Positions 25,270 to 40,200 of a DNA stretch of 64,000 nt are shown here, piece by piece; position 1 is the stretch's first letter, and every line of letters starts with the position of its first letter. The notes beneath the pieces were generated by a model that was not told the origin of the DNA, searched no databases, and was given only the letters and a program-made list of their open reading frames with translations. Source of the stretch: Penelope pileata (lineage: Eukaryota > Chordata > Aves > Galliformes > Cracidae); the NCBI GenBank assembly GCA_013396635.1, contig WBMW01005906.1:3746-67745 (forward strand). Direction: 5' to 3'. A program made the translations under genes and the position numbers.

Positions 25270-28200
25270 CTACAAGAGAAATGCGCACCATTCAGTCATG
25301 TTAATGAAAGAGTTTTGGGAAAGCCTGTATTATCTTTAGTTCTCAGGAAGCACTTGCCAGATTGAACAAAAGAGCCAAAAAAAAAAAAACCAAAAACCCC
25401 ACCAACCTGTTTTTGCTTCAGACATAGCCTAAAAATTGTTACTGCACACTTCGGGTTGCAGAGTAAAGGCATAAGGCCAAAAGTCAACAGCAAGGGAACA
25501 AAAGAGGTAGAGTCACATCCTTCTGTATTTCAGATTCCTCAAAGTAACTTCCATAACTGTATGTAAATTGTCAGCATATAAAGAGTTAAAGTATGAAAAC
25601 CAGAAAAGTATATTTTCTAGCAGCTATGAATACTTCAGAAAAATTGTCTCTATCAGCTGTATTTTAAAGTAATTCTGAACAGAAGTCAGGGGTTTTACCA
25701 CACACAGTAAAGTCAGTTCCTCTAACGTGGTCAGCTTCAACTTGCCCTTGCTGCTCGCACACCTTCGGGCGGCGAATCCCTCGCTCTCCTCGCCCATTCA
25801 CCTCCTCCGTAACTCAGAATGGCACAAACATTTGTGCAATCACACCTAAACCTGATCCAAGCTTGCAGTACATCTTTTTCCCCCCACCAGCTCACTCTTA
25901 ACACTTACACCCCAGTCTTGCATGCACCTAGCTTTAAAGCAATCACTGTGATATATATACGTATATCACATTGAAATCAAGTCCCAGTGTATCTGAAGAA
26001 TATTACAATGGCTTATAGCATAAGCTGCTTAAACAGCTACAAGAGAAGGTTTTCTTTGGTTCTCAGAGCCATAAGAAGGGCAATACTGAACTGCTGTGAG
26101 AACAAAAAGACAAAAGTAAAAGCCACAGCCAATGAAACACGCAGGTAAAGGTAGTAGTGCTCATACTTCTGATAAACTACACTAATAAGAATGATGCATA
26201 ACTCAATCTAAGTTGTGAGTTCATCTTTCATCATACCTGACTTTTTTGCTGATGGTGGTAGATTGCTGCCAGCACCTCCAGTGCTGCCACCTCCAGGACT
26301 GCCACCAACACCACCAGGGCCACCAGGGGAACCGGTTTTCTTACTCAGCAGGCTATTGAAGAAGTTAGCCAGGACTCCTTCACTAGTAGCTCCAGCTACA
26401 AGGAGACGGCGGGGGAGACAAAAGAAAAAAAAAGAAAAAAGAAAAGAAAAAGCACACCCAAACATTTACCTAGATAAACAGTGATTCAGTATTTCAGTTA
26501 TTTATGCTAAATAAGCACAGTAAAGAGAGGTACTTCCCCAAACTCACTTATGCCCCCAAAAAGAAAAGGTACCTTTCATGTTGGGATCAATTTTTTTGGA
26601 CCCGGTAGGGATAGGTGTAACACTGGCAACATTTGATGTCACAGATCTATTTGGTGTCCTAGGGGATCCACCAGGAACTCTTGGTGAGGCATCCTACACA
26701 AAGAAAGGAGAGGAAATTTAAAAAGTCTTCGACAGATTTAAATCATGCAGTATAATTGCACATGAAATGAAGCATCTGTTTCTCAGCTTTTTTTTTTTTT
26801 TTTAAATACTTTCCCTCACAACTGAAATGATTAGATTTTGTTCACATATATGATTTTTTTCCACAGTTATATGACATTGTTACAAATATTAACTTCAGTT
26901 CAACTAAGGCACTAGTGAAGCTTCCCTCCCAAACACCTCAACGAGAAACGTGAGCCTGTTGTTCTGCAGTTCCTCTGATCATAATGAAAACTGCACTGGT
27001 GAGGTTACAGGGGGACTAAAACCTACTTCTTGGAAAGAAAACACATGCCACCGTTATGTGGAAAGGACTAAAGGCAGTCCAAAGGTGAAAAATAAAAAAA
27101 AAAAGACCAACAAAATAAACCATTACTCACTGCTTGAAAGATAGCAGATCATGTTTTTGTAAAATTGCAGTTCACCTAAAAGAAGCTAAAGCCATCTTTA
27201 GAATTTTACATGTTCTCCATTAAGCTTGTTACTTTTTCATTATTTTAGTGGTATTTTAAATGTAGGTGATGTTACAGTTCTCATTTGACCTTATTTCTTT
27301 TTCCTATAGTTTCAACATTCCTAGAGAGACAATGCCAAACTGAGGACATAAAACTCACCAAGGCAATTCAGCTGACATACAGTTTGCTCCCTGGCACACT
27401 CTTGGGATGGAAAAGGTAGTCAAGTAACTGCTCAGATGCACTCTAACGTACAAAAAGTAAAGCCATGGCATATAGCCCTGGCTGCCAATGCAAGCTGCCA
27501 TGCCTAGCTGCAAAGAAGTGTCGTCATTTTAGAGCAGCAGCAGAAGTAGGCATTAAATGCTACGCAGTCTACAAAAATGAATTGATCAGAAGTATTTGAT
27601 AATGCAGTTAAAAACAAACTACCCTCTAAGTATATGAACTGGATCGTTTTCAAGGGATGGTATTTAAAATTGTTATTACTAACCACTGGCCTTCCTGCAG
27701 CAGTAGGTGGTTGTTTTGCCAACTGCGACTGAAAAAACAAAAACAAATAAACCCATGTAGTGTTAGATATGACAATAAGAACACAAAACCATATTTCTCT
27801 TGAGAATCTTGTTAAATGAAACACTGGCTGCTTGTTTTATAGACAGAAAATTACCTGCTGCTTCATAAGAAACACTTGGTCATCTTCTGCAACAATTTCT
27901 TTCTCGTGGACAAACTGCAATACAAAAAACGTTAACATCATTTTAGCAAAAAGAAATATTCTTTTTATACCTCCTGGTCTGTATGACCAACGCTTTCAAG
28001 AGCAGATGAAATGTGGTCTGCAGTCAACATGTTTTACACATTTCCTGTATTTAAGACTGCTACCTCCTAATTCCATTTACATTACTAGGAGTGGAAGGAT
28101 CATTCAGTCCTTTCACTCGGCTGATGGAACCCTGTAGATGCATCTATGGAAAGAGCCACTGTACGTTCAGTGAAAGCAGAACGAAGTGAGTGATGACAAG

Positions 28201-31200
28201 GCATGTTCAGGGGGTTTCAGGGTCTGCAAGAATATGATCCAAAGCATAGGATACACAGTTAGTGTCTGTTCACACACAAAGAGGAATTTTTTTTTTTTAA
28301 ATAACTAAAAAGAACTTTGGGAACAAAATGGAAAGGCACAATAAACTAAAGTAAGTTTATCATATTCTTGGAAGCAAAGCTCCCAAAGCTGATAAGGAAA
28401 TAAGTACATAAAAAGCTGCCAAAATATTAGCAAAATGTATTGGTTTTAAAGCATCTCACTTTACCTTTCTGACTGGTGGTTTTCTTATGCTATCTTCAAA
28501 ACTGTCTTCTGCTTTTAGCGTTTGGAAGTTCTCGTGCAATATGCCTATCTTCTTGTCGTTATCCCAGCCTGCAGGACTAGAAAAAGGATCACTTGGCTTT
28601 AAGTTCTATTGTTACTTCGGGTTATTCCTGTATGCAGTCCTTAACTGCACAGAACTGAAAGCCCAGCAAGCTGTCATCATTTCCCTTCTTCTGTACAACG
28701 AGGTTATTCACTAATACAAGTAGATACAGATTGGGACCGGTTCACCATCGTGGAGAGGACGTGTCTCTTGGTTTAACATTCCTCTTTGGGGCAGTGAGTA
28801 CTTGTAATCTCAGTCCACTTGCCTCACCAAATCCCCCAGCCCATGAGGCTGTTACACTGAACTTTAAAAAGCATAAAACAAAAAAGGCTTTATGCTCTTG
28901 TACGAGTACCTACATAGTCAGATACACATAATAACATAGATAACTTACATAAATACTGCGTCTTTTTCCACAACAACAGCTGGAACATTGAAAGGAAACC
29001 CATACAGCTTCTGGACTATGTATTTATACACTAAATCAATGTTTTTGTTCTCCTTTACTGAAGTGTAAATAAGTGCTGCCCCATCTGAGTACGCTTGTTA
29101 AAGAAAACTCACTTTTAGTGGTTAGTAAGAGAGAGGAAAGTGACCATGTTTGTTGTTTTAAAGGTTATCTCCTCTGAAGAATTTAAAATAGGAATACAAA
29201 AATCAAAGCAAGTTAAACAACTTCCAACGCTATTTTTGAAACGAGCTATTTAGGAATTTAATTCTCTCTTCCCGCATACATTTTAGTTCAACTCTCTGTT
29301 GCTATTAGTAAAGGCTTTTCTCACTTTCAAAGCCCACAGTACCAATAGCTTCTCCATGATGTCTTCAAAACTGCTTTTGATATATCAAAATTTTTATGGC
29401 ATATCCTTATCATTATCCCATCCTGCAGGGCTAGACAGAGATGTGACACAGATACTACAGCATTAACACCAGTAGCTCCAGAATTACAACAGGTCTTTCA
29501 CTTTCCCAGCTGGGTTTTAAGATGAGAGGAACGAGCTCTTATTTAACACAGTGATCTCCTTTCAAAGGAAAGGAAGGTAAATGAGTTGTGCTGTATGTTA
29601 GTATCTAAAAAGACATGAGAGAGCTTAGTATGCCAGCATGGTTCAGTATCAAAGTAACATTAAATTTATACACAGGATTAATGACAGCAGCAAGGGAAGT
29701 TTTGAGTAGCCTTTACTTTGGTATTATTAAAATGCCAAATACCCTAACCTATTTCTACACAGATGAAATTTAAATTCTGAAAGAAAAGTAACATGATCTC
29801 ATTCCAATTCAGGGACATTTAGAATAGAATTTTAAGTTGCATGTGGCAAGTACAGTTACAGGGACTAATTCCTACTAATCTTTGATACTCTTTTTCTTTA
29901 TCTACAAAACTTACTACAGTTACCTATAATTCCATTTTGAAAAATTAGATCATGAAGAAGACAGAAGTGCCACTGCACTACTTCACAGAGATCTCAGGTT
30001 TTTTGAGCTAATTTTCCATCTGCTAATTGCTGTCTCTTTCACAGTATTTAGACTTCCATTTACTACAGTACAAGTGCTGATGATGACAGTGAAGGCACAT
30101 TATGGCATCTAAAGTCTGGATCTGCGCATGCAAAGATTTAATTGAGTCCTTATTGTCTTTCTGGTGTGTTCAAGGATACATTGTAAGCAAAACCGTCTGA
30201 TATGTGACTGAATGAAGTCGAAGTGTTCATCTCTGTAGTCATGCTCTTTTTCCAGAACACTGATGGCATCACACTGTTAAGACAAGCACAAAGTTAGTAT
30301 ACCACTTTCGGTTACCTGTTGAAATAGCAGCGCTGCTGCACCTCCTGCTCACAACTGGGCAATAGGAGGGGGGGAGAAAAACAAAAACCTCCTGAGATTG
30401 TTTAGAAACATAACTGAACAAGATCTTTTTAAAACCAATATGTATCTCAACATGCATGTACTGTGGGCAGCGTTAAACTGGGAGTTCAAACATTTGCCAT
30501 TTCCATTCCCTTCGCCACCTGCCCCGCTGTGCAGCAAATCAATGTTTCTGTAGAACACCGAGCCACTGAATGACCCCGCCATTTTCTGCACAATGCTTTT
30601 ACGCACTGTGGTATTACAGGGCATAGTCTTTTTGTCCAGTTACATACCAGCCCTTTGCAAGGGGAAGCAAAAGCAAGAAACGTGGAAGCAAGAAGAAAAA
30701 AAATGGTTGTGGTGGGGAAAGAATAACACAGAGCCAGCAGGTGAAGAAACAGGTGTTCCTCAGATGAGAGGCTCAGCCTGCTATGCAGGAACAACATCTG
30801 CATCAAAAGGTTTATTCTTTCACTGTGGGCCAGCAGAGGCTGCAGATTCAGAATGCTTTATGCCAATGAGAACTGAAAAGCTGGGGTGGGGAGAGGAAAA
30901 AACAAAACACAGGAGAACCACACCACTTTCTCTCTGCACTAAAAATGTTAAGTATTTGAGAGAAACCAAAACAGGTCAGAGAAACACCCTAAGAACTGAG
31001 CAAAGTTAATACAGCAGCGCTTTACTAACCAGAGCCCTGAAACTTATTCTCCTTCATAGAAAAAAAAATATTTTAAAATCCAAATGATTGTTTGCAGAAT
31101 ATAGGAGGACCGTGGAGATTAAAGGGAATTTTAATTGCTTACTAACTAGCTCACTTCTGAGAGGAAAACCGGGTCAGAGGTATTCCTCAATTCCCTAAGA

Positions 31201-34200
31201 ACTGGCAAAACCACAGGAAAAACGACTCCCAAATTAACATGCAGTCAGGGCTTCCAGAAGATTCCCAACCTTCAACATTAAATATCTTTTAAAGAATTCT
31301 TATCCAAGATATTCAGAATGAATTTAGAACCATGCGTTTCCCACCCCAAATCCACAATATACAGAGTTCCTTAAATAAAATATGCAAACAAACCTAAAAT
31401 GCGAAACAAACCTTTGTACAAACTACTACTACTGGAATGCCTAAGTTACATGTTAGTGTATCTGCACCCAGGGGTAAAATCACACTGTCATCTTTGTCTT
31501 CCTGTAATGAAGTATTTCTTCTCTGTGGAGAAGCTGGAAAATCCTCGCCTGGTTCTACATATTCCTGGAAGTCTCTTACCACTGAAAGTAAAAAAAGTTA
31601 TATTAAACAATCAGCTACTTTATTATTCCAACATTGATTTCCACTGCCACTGATCTCTGCTCTTGACTGTATAGTACTTCTGCTTCTTTATGTTGAAAGA
31701 AATCGAACATGCGCCAAGTGCCACTCATTTCTTTGCTCTGTGCAGCACAAGAGAGATCTGGAGAGTTTGAGATCTGCTTTATCGACAGGTAGAAGAACAC
31801 GGCCAGTTCAACGTGTCCACAAGGACAACATGAACCCAATTGTATTTGAATCGCTGTGCAGCCACTAGGTAGTTGCTATTAATGATCATTGCTTGACAAG
31901 TCTCCCAAAGAACACAAGTTCCCTTGCATTCTTGGTGAAATTAATGAAATGTTAGAATAAACAGAAGCAAGCCTTACACATATTACTTAGCTGCTATCTT
32001 ATACCAAGTTTGACTTAAAAATCCCTTGTCCGTGCTTCTCTCTGTACCAGCAATCTACACTAGCAACAAACAATCAAAAAACATTAGTTATTAGCTAGCA
32101 GCATGTTAAATATTTGGCATGATTTTACAATAGATCAGATACTACTTCAAAATTTAGCAAGGAAGATAAGTCAGAATCCAGCAAGAATTAGAAAAAAGAC
32201 AAGGTTGTAAGTATAACTTCTGTCAGGTTCTGATGCAGATGCCCAAGCTCTAATTACAAGGTCACTTAATGTTCCTCTCACCAGGGATGCAGTATCAGGC
32301 ATCAGATGCTTGTACCTTTCACATCAAGTGTCTTGTTTCACCCAGCAGAAGAATTCTAGCCAAAACCACCACCCATTGCTGTTCCATGAGGAGCACTGCC
32401 TGATTCAGCTAAAAATTCAGGCAGCAAGATGATCTAGCTGAATCCCACACACTAGCAGCTAGCTACACCAGTACTTCTCACTGCTTTGTCCCCGTTTGTG
32501 TTAATCCACCCCCAGCTTCTCTAAACTGACTGAAGCCCTCTGAGTTCATTCCCAGAAAAGCACTGGTTGAATTATCCAACACCCTGGATAAAGATGTATT
32601 CGGCTCTTCTACAGATCCTGAAGTTCACAATAACCAAAAGCACGTGTACAGATAATCATCTCTACTTCAGCTGAGGCTCTCATTAAGGGAATGCTGCTCC
32701 TTTGGTCTGGTCTGAGAGCGTCCCAAACTGATTGTGCTTTCAATCCAGAGCTCTCATCAAGATATGCCAGCAACTCAAGGGAGGCATCCTGACTGTTCTG
32801 GGACAAGAAATTAAATGCTAAAATTAAAATAAATAAAATCACACTACTCCTCCGGTGGATTCCCAAACTTCCTGCTGTGTGATCATGACATACTGGTCTT
32901 CACTTGGGTGCTAAAAACAGGAAAAAGGTTCACGTGCTATATCAGCTCTAAGACCTTGGAATATAACCCTAGGTCTTCCTTAGAGGCACAATTCAAGTGA
33001 CTAGGCCATGAGGTTTCATTAGACACAGCTGAATTCAGTACAGGAAGAGCTGTCACAGCCCTACACACAGCTGCCATGTAGCCCCAATGCCTTCCCAACC
33101 CAGCCTGTTCCCACAGAATCTATCTTTGGTTAGAGTTCAGTTGCTTGAACTGGAAGACACACTGCAGGATGCCTCCAGAAAGCTGCACACGCAAGCCCTC
33201 AGCAGATCTCAGCCCCGTTAGCGAATTAAATCAGCTCACAGGAACCTCTCATGAGCAATGAAGCTGATACAAGAATAGCATAGGCGTATGTAGCCAAAAC
33301 TCAGGCAAGACTCCTCTTTCTCCTCCTGGCAGCATCAGGCTGCTACCCACCTGGCAATGCATGAAGCCACATCATAGGAGGCTCAAATTTATATTCCCAT
33401 TCATATCTGGATTACGTCCAAGGCTTCTATTGTACCTTGCACACAGCCATTCACATTTCTAGGTATTGAATCAGATACTAAGAGAACAAGATGGCAAACA
33501 AAACTTATCGAGTAGCTGATGTTCTTGACTCGCTTCACTTAAGTTTTCTGTATTTTGTAAAACGTCACTATTCTGTTCACTCAGTAAAGAAGCAAAGCTA
33601 CCGTCTACACATTTTTGACAAAGATACCACAGCCCTACTTTCATTCAGTAAAATCATCATATCCTGAAATTGGTGGTGGTGATTTTAACACACATGGAAA
33701 AAATTACAACCCCCCCCCCCAACAAAACCAAATGACCTANCCAAAACACTCTTCTCTTCCTCCTAATCTACCACAATAAGAACTTCAGATGACTCAAGAA
33801 TGATACTGCCCTTAGAATAATCTCTCTTTCAAAAGAAGAGCAACATCCTGTTCTCTCCTCACCCACTCCAGAGTACCTACCCCTCTTACCTTCCTGGCTG
33901 TTTTATCACAGCCCAGCTACATCTTGCATTTCTAAAAAAGCTATTCAGCAATTGCTTAAGAACACAACAGTTCCAGAGACTAACTTCAGACTTATGAAGT
34001 TCAGTCCTGCTATTTGATCTTGACATACAGCTTTCCCAAATGCTCACTCGTGCAATAACTCAGAGAGCTGAATGGGCAAGACTCCTGTTTTAGTACCCCA
34101 AGTGAAGTACAATGGCTGCCCAGAAGTAGCAAGGAGCCATGCCAGTAAGTTCAGTCAGAGAGTTTAAGGAATGCTGCAATAACCTTGTGTTCTGCATATT

Positions 34201-37200
34201 TAAGCTAAAAAGACAGGAAACTGATAGAGCATATCCACGCCAAAAAACAAAATGCACACAGCTGCATTCGTGTCAGTAATATCTCCTCATGGATCAAAAC
34301 ATTACTGTGCTATCAAGAATGCTTTCTACATTTACACTTTTGTTAAGCAGAGAAAAGATCCAAAATTCTCTAGACCGGCTAATTACAGGAACAAGTAAAA
34401 GACTGACGCAATGTAGAAAAGCCAAGCTTTGCCTTTAAAATAATCAAATGAAAAATAGAGAGCTACGAAGTTTTTTCACTAGGTAAGTCTTCCTGAGAAA
34501 AATCTCTAAGAAATAAGACTGTAAACTTAGCCTAGCTTGCTTGATCTGGAACTTCTAGTTTTAAGTCACCTTTCCAAAAGAGAAAAAGACTGCAATGGAG
34601 AAATTAAGTTGTGCAGAAAGCATTGAGCATGTTTGATTTAAATGGATTCCTAAGTATCTTGCGGAATACTCACACTTCTGTTCCATTTCTTTCATTTCTT
34701 CAGGAGGAATTTTTAACTTGTCAATGTGTTCTCTTACAACACTTGCCCATTTTTGCAAAGAATCCATTGCAGTCCAAGGCCTAGACATGTCTACTACCAA
34801 CATAACTAGAGTGTCCTTTAGCGAGTTTGCCTCCATTGCAAATTTAAGAAGACCTTTGTGATACAGGTCACCATCCAAAATCCAGACATTACATCTTGTT
34901 TGATCTATAAAAAAGAAGAAACATTTTGAGATTTACTTGAAACAGTCCACTACATAATAGCTATTAAATCTTCATTAGACATGTAAAATACAAAGAAAAA
35001 AAAAAACATTTTATCAGTCAACTGAACACACACATGTAACAGCAAACAGCAGCTTGTGGAGAGCCCTTGCCCCTCTGAAACACTGAGGTTTCAAGAATTC
35101 AGTTTAATGGCTGATAACTGAAGATCTTAAATGCATCACCTGAAGGTGAAAACCCAAAGTCAAAACTCAATGTTTCCAAAATGAATCTTCACCATTTGAG
35201 AGAAAAAATGTTTTTTTCAAGAAGCGACTTAAAAGGGAGAGTTTGAACAGGAGATGGCGTTCCTTAACAGCTGAGCAGGCCAAGGGCTGAAAAGGAATGG
35301 CTGAACTCATTCAGTGTGATATGCCTATAGATCAAAGAACAGACTACCATGGCCCATCAGAAAACTGAAGCAGAACTGCAAGTTTCTGTTGCAAACCTGA
35401 ATGATTTAGATGGAGAGTGAACAGGCAAGAAAGTTATTCTTTAGATCTGCAAAAGGACAATTGCCATACAAATAGGCCATCCCTCTGCTTCTTCCCCCAA
35501 ACACTGTACATTCAGAGACAATCAATTTCTGAGGTAAAGAAAGAGCTGGCGATTCAATGTTAGATAAAGTAATACATTTTGCCTTCGGGTAAGATTTTAT
35601 TACATTCAGAACAAACTCCCAATCCTCTTGACCTTGTGACATCACATCACCTTCGACACCAATAGCCAGATGTGGAAGTCAGGAAAGCGGGTGATTTCAG
35701 AAAGAGAAAGGAACCAGCTTCCGGTTCTCCTTCTACCCGTGTTTATTCTCATAGGATGAACAAGTCATTTTCATCCATAGGTACCCTAGTATGTCCTTCC
35801 TCACATTCAACTGCCTCTAGATAATCATACAGCTAGTGGTGAGGCTCCACCTGCAGCACTGTGTTCACCTTAGGGGCCCCAGCACAAGAAGGACATGGAG
35901 CTGTTGGAGTGGGTCAAAAGGAGACCAGGAGGCTGATGAGAAGGCTGGAGCACCTCTCCTATGGAGAGGGGCTGACAGAGCTTGGGTTGTTCAGCCTAGA
36001 GAAGGCTCTGGGGAGACCTTATAGCAGCCTTCTAGTACCTAAAGGGGCCCTACAGGTAAGATGGGGAGGGACTCTTCACAAGGGCACGTAGTGATAGAAC
36101 AAGAGGCAATGGATTTAAACTGAAAAAGGTTAGATTTAGATCAGATATTAGGAAGAAATTCTTCACTGTGACAGTGGTGAGGCACTGGCACAGCTGCCCA
36201 GAGGAGCTGTGGATGCCTCATCCCTGGAGGTGTTCAAGGCCAGGTTGGATGGGGCCCTGGGCAGCCTGATCAGTGGGTGGTGTCCCTGCCCATCGCAGGT
36301 GCATTGGAACTCATTGGTATTTAAGACCCTTTCCAACTCAAACCATTCTACTATTGTATTCTATAACATAGTGCATCTCCATGCTTCTCTTGCTGCCATC
36401 ACTTCCCTCACCCATTTAAGCATCCATTCCACAGGTGCAGGCATCTGGAGTCTGGGTCTTAAAACACCTTTTCCCCTAGATTTGAGAAGTGCACTTTTGC
36501 CTAGCATCCACTCAGAATGTTGCAAAATGACTTTCTTTTTCCTGGTCTTTTCAGCCTTTTCACTGCCTGTCCTCTCCCTCATGTCTGGTCATTCATGATA
36601 CATGTAAAAGAGATGAGAATGAGAAACCTCATTGTACAAATCATTCGTGGACTGAACTGACCTCCTAACAATAAAGGAAACCATCCCACTCTCATTCCAG
36701 ATATGACACTAGTGAACTATTACTTTGGTTTAAGATATATTACACATACAAACTTACCATCTCGATCTTCATCATGCACATTTAAATACAAATACTCCAT
36801 TCCTCTTCCTTTTTTGTATTCCTCGATTCCTTGTATTTTTCCTATTAAGCTAGTTTTACCTGCTCCATCTTCACCTGGAGAGACACAAATCAGGTATCAC
36901 TCATCTCTAATTTCAGTTACATATTAAAATCCCTTGGGGGCAAGAAGGAAACATTCTGCCAACCAGCTGACTGAGCTCATTAAAGTTTCAAAATATAGAG
37001 GGCTTTGCCCAACTCATCCATTTCTTTAAAGCGCGTGCTTCTTCTTCAAATCTTATTTCTAACTGGATAAAGGCAGTTATGACAGTAACTATGCTACTTG
37101 AAACAGGTTTTTACACATATTTTACAAGATAACTTAAGTTGTTTAATACTTCAAACAATTTCAGGCTTTCACCTGCAACTAAATGGTAACAAAGTCTGAA

Positions 37201-40200
37201 GTAGAGTTGAAGTGACAGGAAGTTCCTCTGGCTACCAGAGGAATACCATTGGCAACTCTCCCCAGTGGAATAGGACAGAACATCAAGTTGAATAAGGCAA
37301 ATCTGTTTCCTTTTTGCTTTGAGCTGGTTACTTTGAGAGAATCTCTTCTCTTCTAGTGCTCTGAAGAATCTTTAAAGAGGTGGCAATCAGAAAACCATTG
37401 TCTTACATTGTCACACAGCCTACAGTCCAAACCCATTCACCCCACTCTGAGTGCCCACTTATTCTCCCTCCTCCAAAGGGAGCTGCGGTGGCTACTGCAC
37501 CTCACACCAAAAGCACATGGTAACAGCTCAACTAACACCAAAGACTCTTCTTGAAATTCTTCAAAGCATGCGTCCTAAAGCTTGAAAATTTCACGTGCAA
37601 TTTTTCCAGTTTGAAAGAGTAACCAAAGTAAATCCGGACACAAATCATGGTTTTGCTTCTCTGATTTGGCAGAAGGATGGACACACAAGAATTACTAAAG
37701 ACAGAGATTAGTAAATTCTCAGAACTCACTCTCAGGTTATGAAATTAAAATTAATAAAAGTACCTTATTGGGTTTACGCCAAACAGAACATTTTTTCAAG
37801 TCTCTCCTATACAGTGAAAGTATAAGCACTACATAAAAAAGAAAAAAGTTCAAGGACAGTCATTTCCACTGTTATATGTAAGGATGAAATTTTCCCTTTA
37901 AAGGGACTTCACCATCATCTTCTAGACAGTATCGAGGCTACAGAAGACCACAGAAATAGCCACAGAAGAGAGCAAAAAAATCATACTTATGTGATGACTG
38001 ATGCTGCAGTTTCCCAACACAGAAGTCCCAAGGTTACCACATGAAATATTCAACGTAGAGTTCAGCTTCAGATTTGACCACTCGAAGCCACCAGAAAGCA
38101 TAATACTATTTACTCCAAGTAACCCAGAAGACTTTACTCAATGGAACGAAAAGGCATTTAAAGCCAAGTGAAAACAAGACCAGAACTGAAGTTTAAGATC
38201 TGGTAAGCGTATGGAAGTAAAAAATTGGAAAGAAAAAGGTTACATCAGTTGAACTTTAAGTTTGTTGGAAAATTAGTCTGCAAGGTCCTTGACTTAATAA
38301 AGTCTCGGCGCACCTAAGAAAACACAATTATAGGTAATTTTAAGTAAATGTTGGAAAGCACAGCTATTTTCTATCCGTACAACAAGTTTTTCCTCTTCTT
38401 GTGGGGATATCCTTTTAAATAAGAAATCCTGCCTGAGAAGTGAAGAATTCAAGCCTCTTCACCATAGAAGAATCATAATTCCTCCCCTACCTTCACCGAA
38501 GTACTTACTCAAACTTGTTACATTTGTCATCTACAAACGACTAAGGAGACTCTCTTAAGCTGCTGCACTGGCAAGATATGCTGCAGAAGTTGCTGTTATT
38601 TTTGCCAGAATTTTCTGCATGAAACACTGTTGTTTTACCAGGTTTAAAAAACAAACAAACAAAAAAACTATAAAACCAGGTAGCTTCAACTCCTTTGTGC
38701 CAGCAGAATGCTTAAGAGACAATGCTGCTTAGTTTCAAACAAAAGGGAAAGTTTGTATTGCTCGGACTTCAACATCACTGCATTTTAATATTATGAAACA
38801 GGGTGTTTGGTTCTATTTGAAGCTCTATGGAAATACTACGCGAGACAGAGCATTAAGCACCTGCAGGAAGAGTAACCACCATACTCCTCTTCCCTCCAAA
38901 ATTCAGAGCCAGAAAACCCTTTGACTTCTTTATTCCTAAGCATGTGATAATCAAATTAACAATTGCCTTCTCTGTGCAAGCTCATAGAGCAAAACATTCC
39001 TGACACACAATTCTCTATCTAGAACTGCAAGGCAGAATAAAACTCAAGTACATAGACACAACTTTAAGATTTTGGGTCCAGTTCTCATAACTAACAAGAA
39101 ATCCTCCTTTTCTAAGAAGTCTTTAAGAACTAAAACTCTCCACTACACCAAGCTGCACTCGTACATTAATGATACAGTCAGAAAGCAGAAGTGATGCTTG
39201 GCAGCAAACAGTGCTGTACGCTAAAGCTGAATACAAACATGAGAGAGAATAGATTTAGTTTTTCCAGAAAAGTCGAGCTAGGAAGCAGCGGAAACAGCAA
39301 AAGCAATCTGCTTACAGATGGTGCTTCACCATCTTGTTAACCAAAAGGAAAGTCTTGCATTCAACTAAACAAAGCCATCCTACTTGTATTCCCAAGCTGC
39401 TCCTTCAGTCCCTGTTGAGCCCCTCGAGCTCGGCTTTGCACCTGCCCAAGCCCCTCTGCCACCAGTTCTGCTCTTCAAACAAGAAAGAAATTCCTTAATT
39501 CTTACAGAAGCCTGTACGTGGAACTGTCGTAAGTACAATTTGTCATCTCCAGGACAGATGTTAGTTGTTCTTTAAATCTTCTCTGCTGTAAAATACCAAA
39601 GATGTTTAAAATACGAGAAATCAGCAAAGCAAGAAGCAAAACATTTTCTGTTATCAGTACCGTTCGTCTCTCCCGCTTCTGTTTGGGGCTCTGATTTTTT
39701 TCCCCAACTATTCTTTGAAAAGCCATGGATCCTCTGACAAGCTGTGTGTGTAGTCATAACGCTACTGGTTCCCTGGTGGAATGTTTTTGTTTGCTTTCTA
39801 AAAACATCAGTTGAAATCCATTGATACGGGAATTACGCAACTCATCTCTAAAATCAATGTTCAACTACAGCCAAGCAAAGCTACAGACAGTGGTGCCAGT
39901 TCATTCCTTCCCTTCCCTAGAAATACGTTGTGGTGTGTGTTTGTTTTTTGTTTGCTTGTTTGTTTTTTCTTTTTTTTCTTTTCTTTTCTTTTTTTTTTTT
40001 ACAACTTCTGGGTAGAACAATTCGCAACATTCAATATTCCTAACATAAAACACGGGATTTTTTTTTATTTATAGAAAAGAACAACCTCACTGAAATGCGA
40101 GGGAACAAAGTCAAACAACCTGAAGCTGAGCTATCAAAGAGGACAAGGAAGCTCTCCCAGAATCAGAGCAATTTTGACTCCCACACAACATGGAATGCCT

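Noticed and set aside
29345..29430. The extra PAGWDND copy as a functional mutually exclusive exon
   Set aside because: It has an early in-frame stop, a deletion, no good donor, and lies before the preceding exon.
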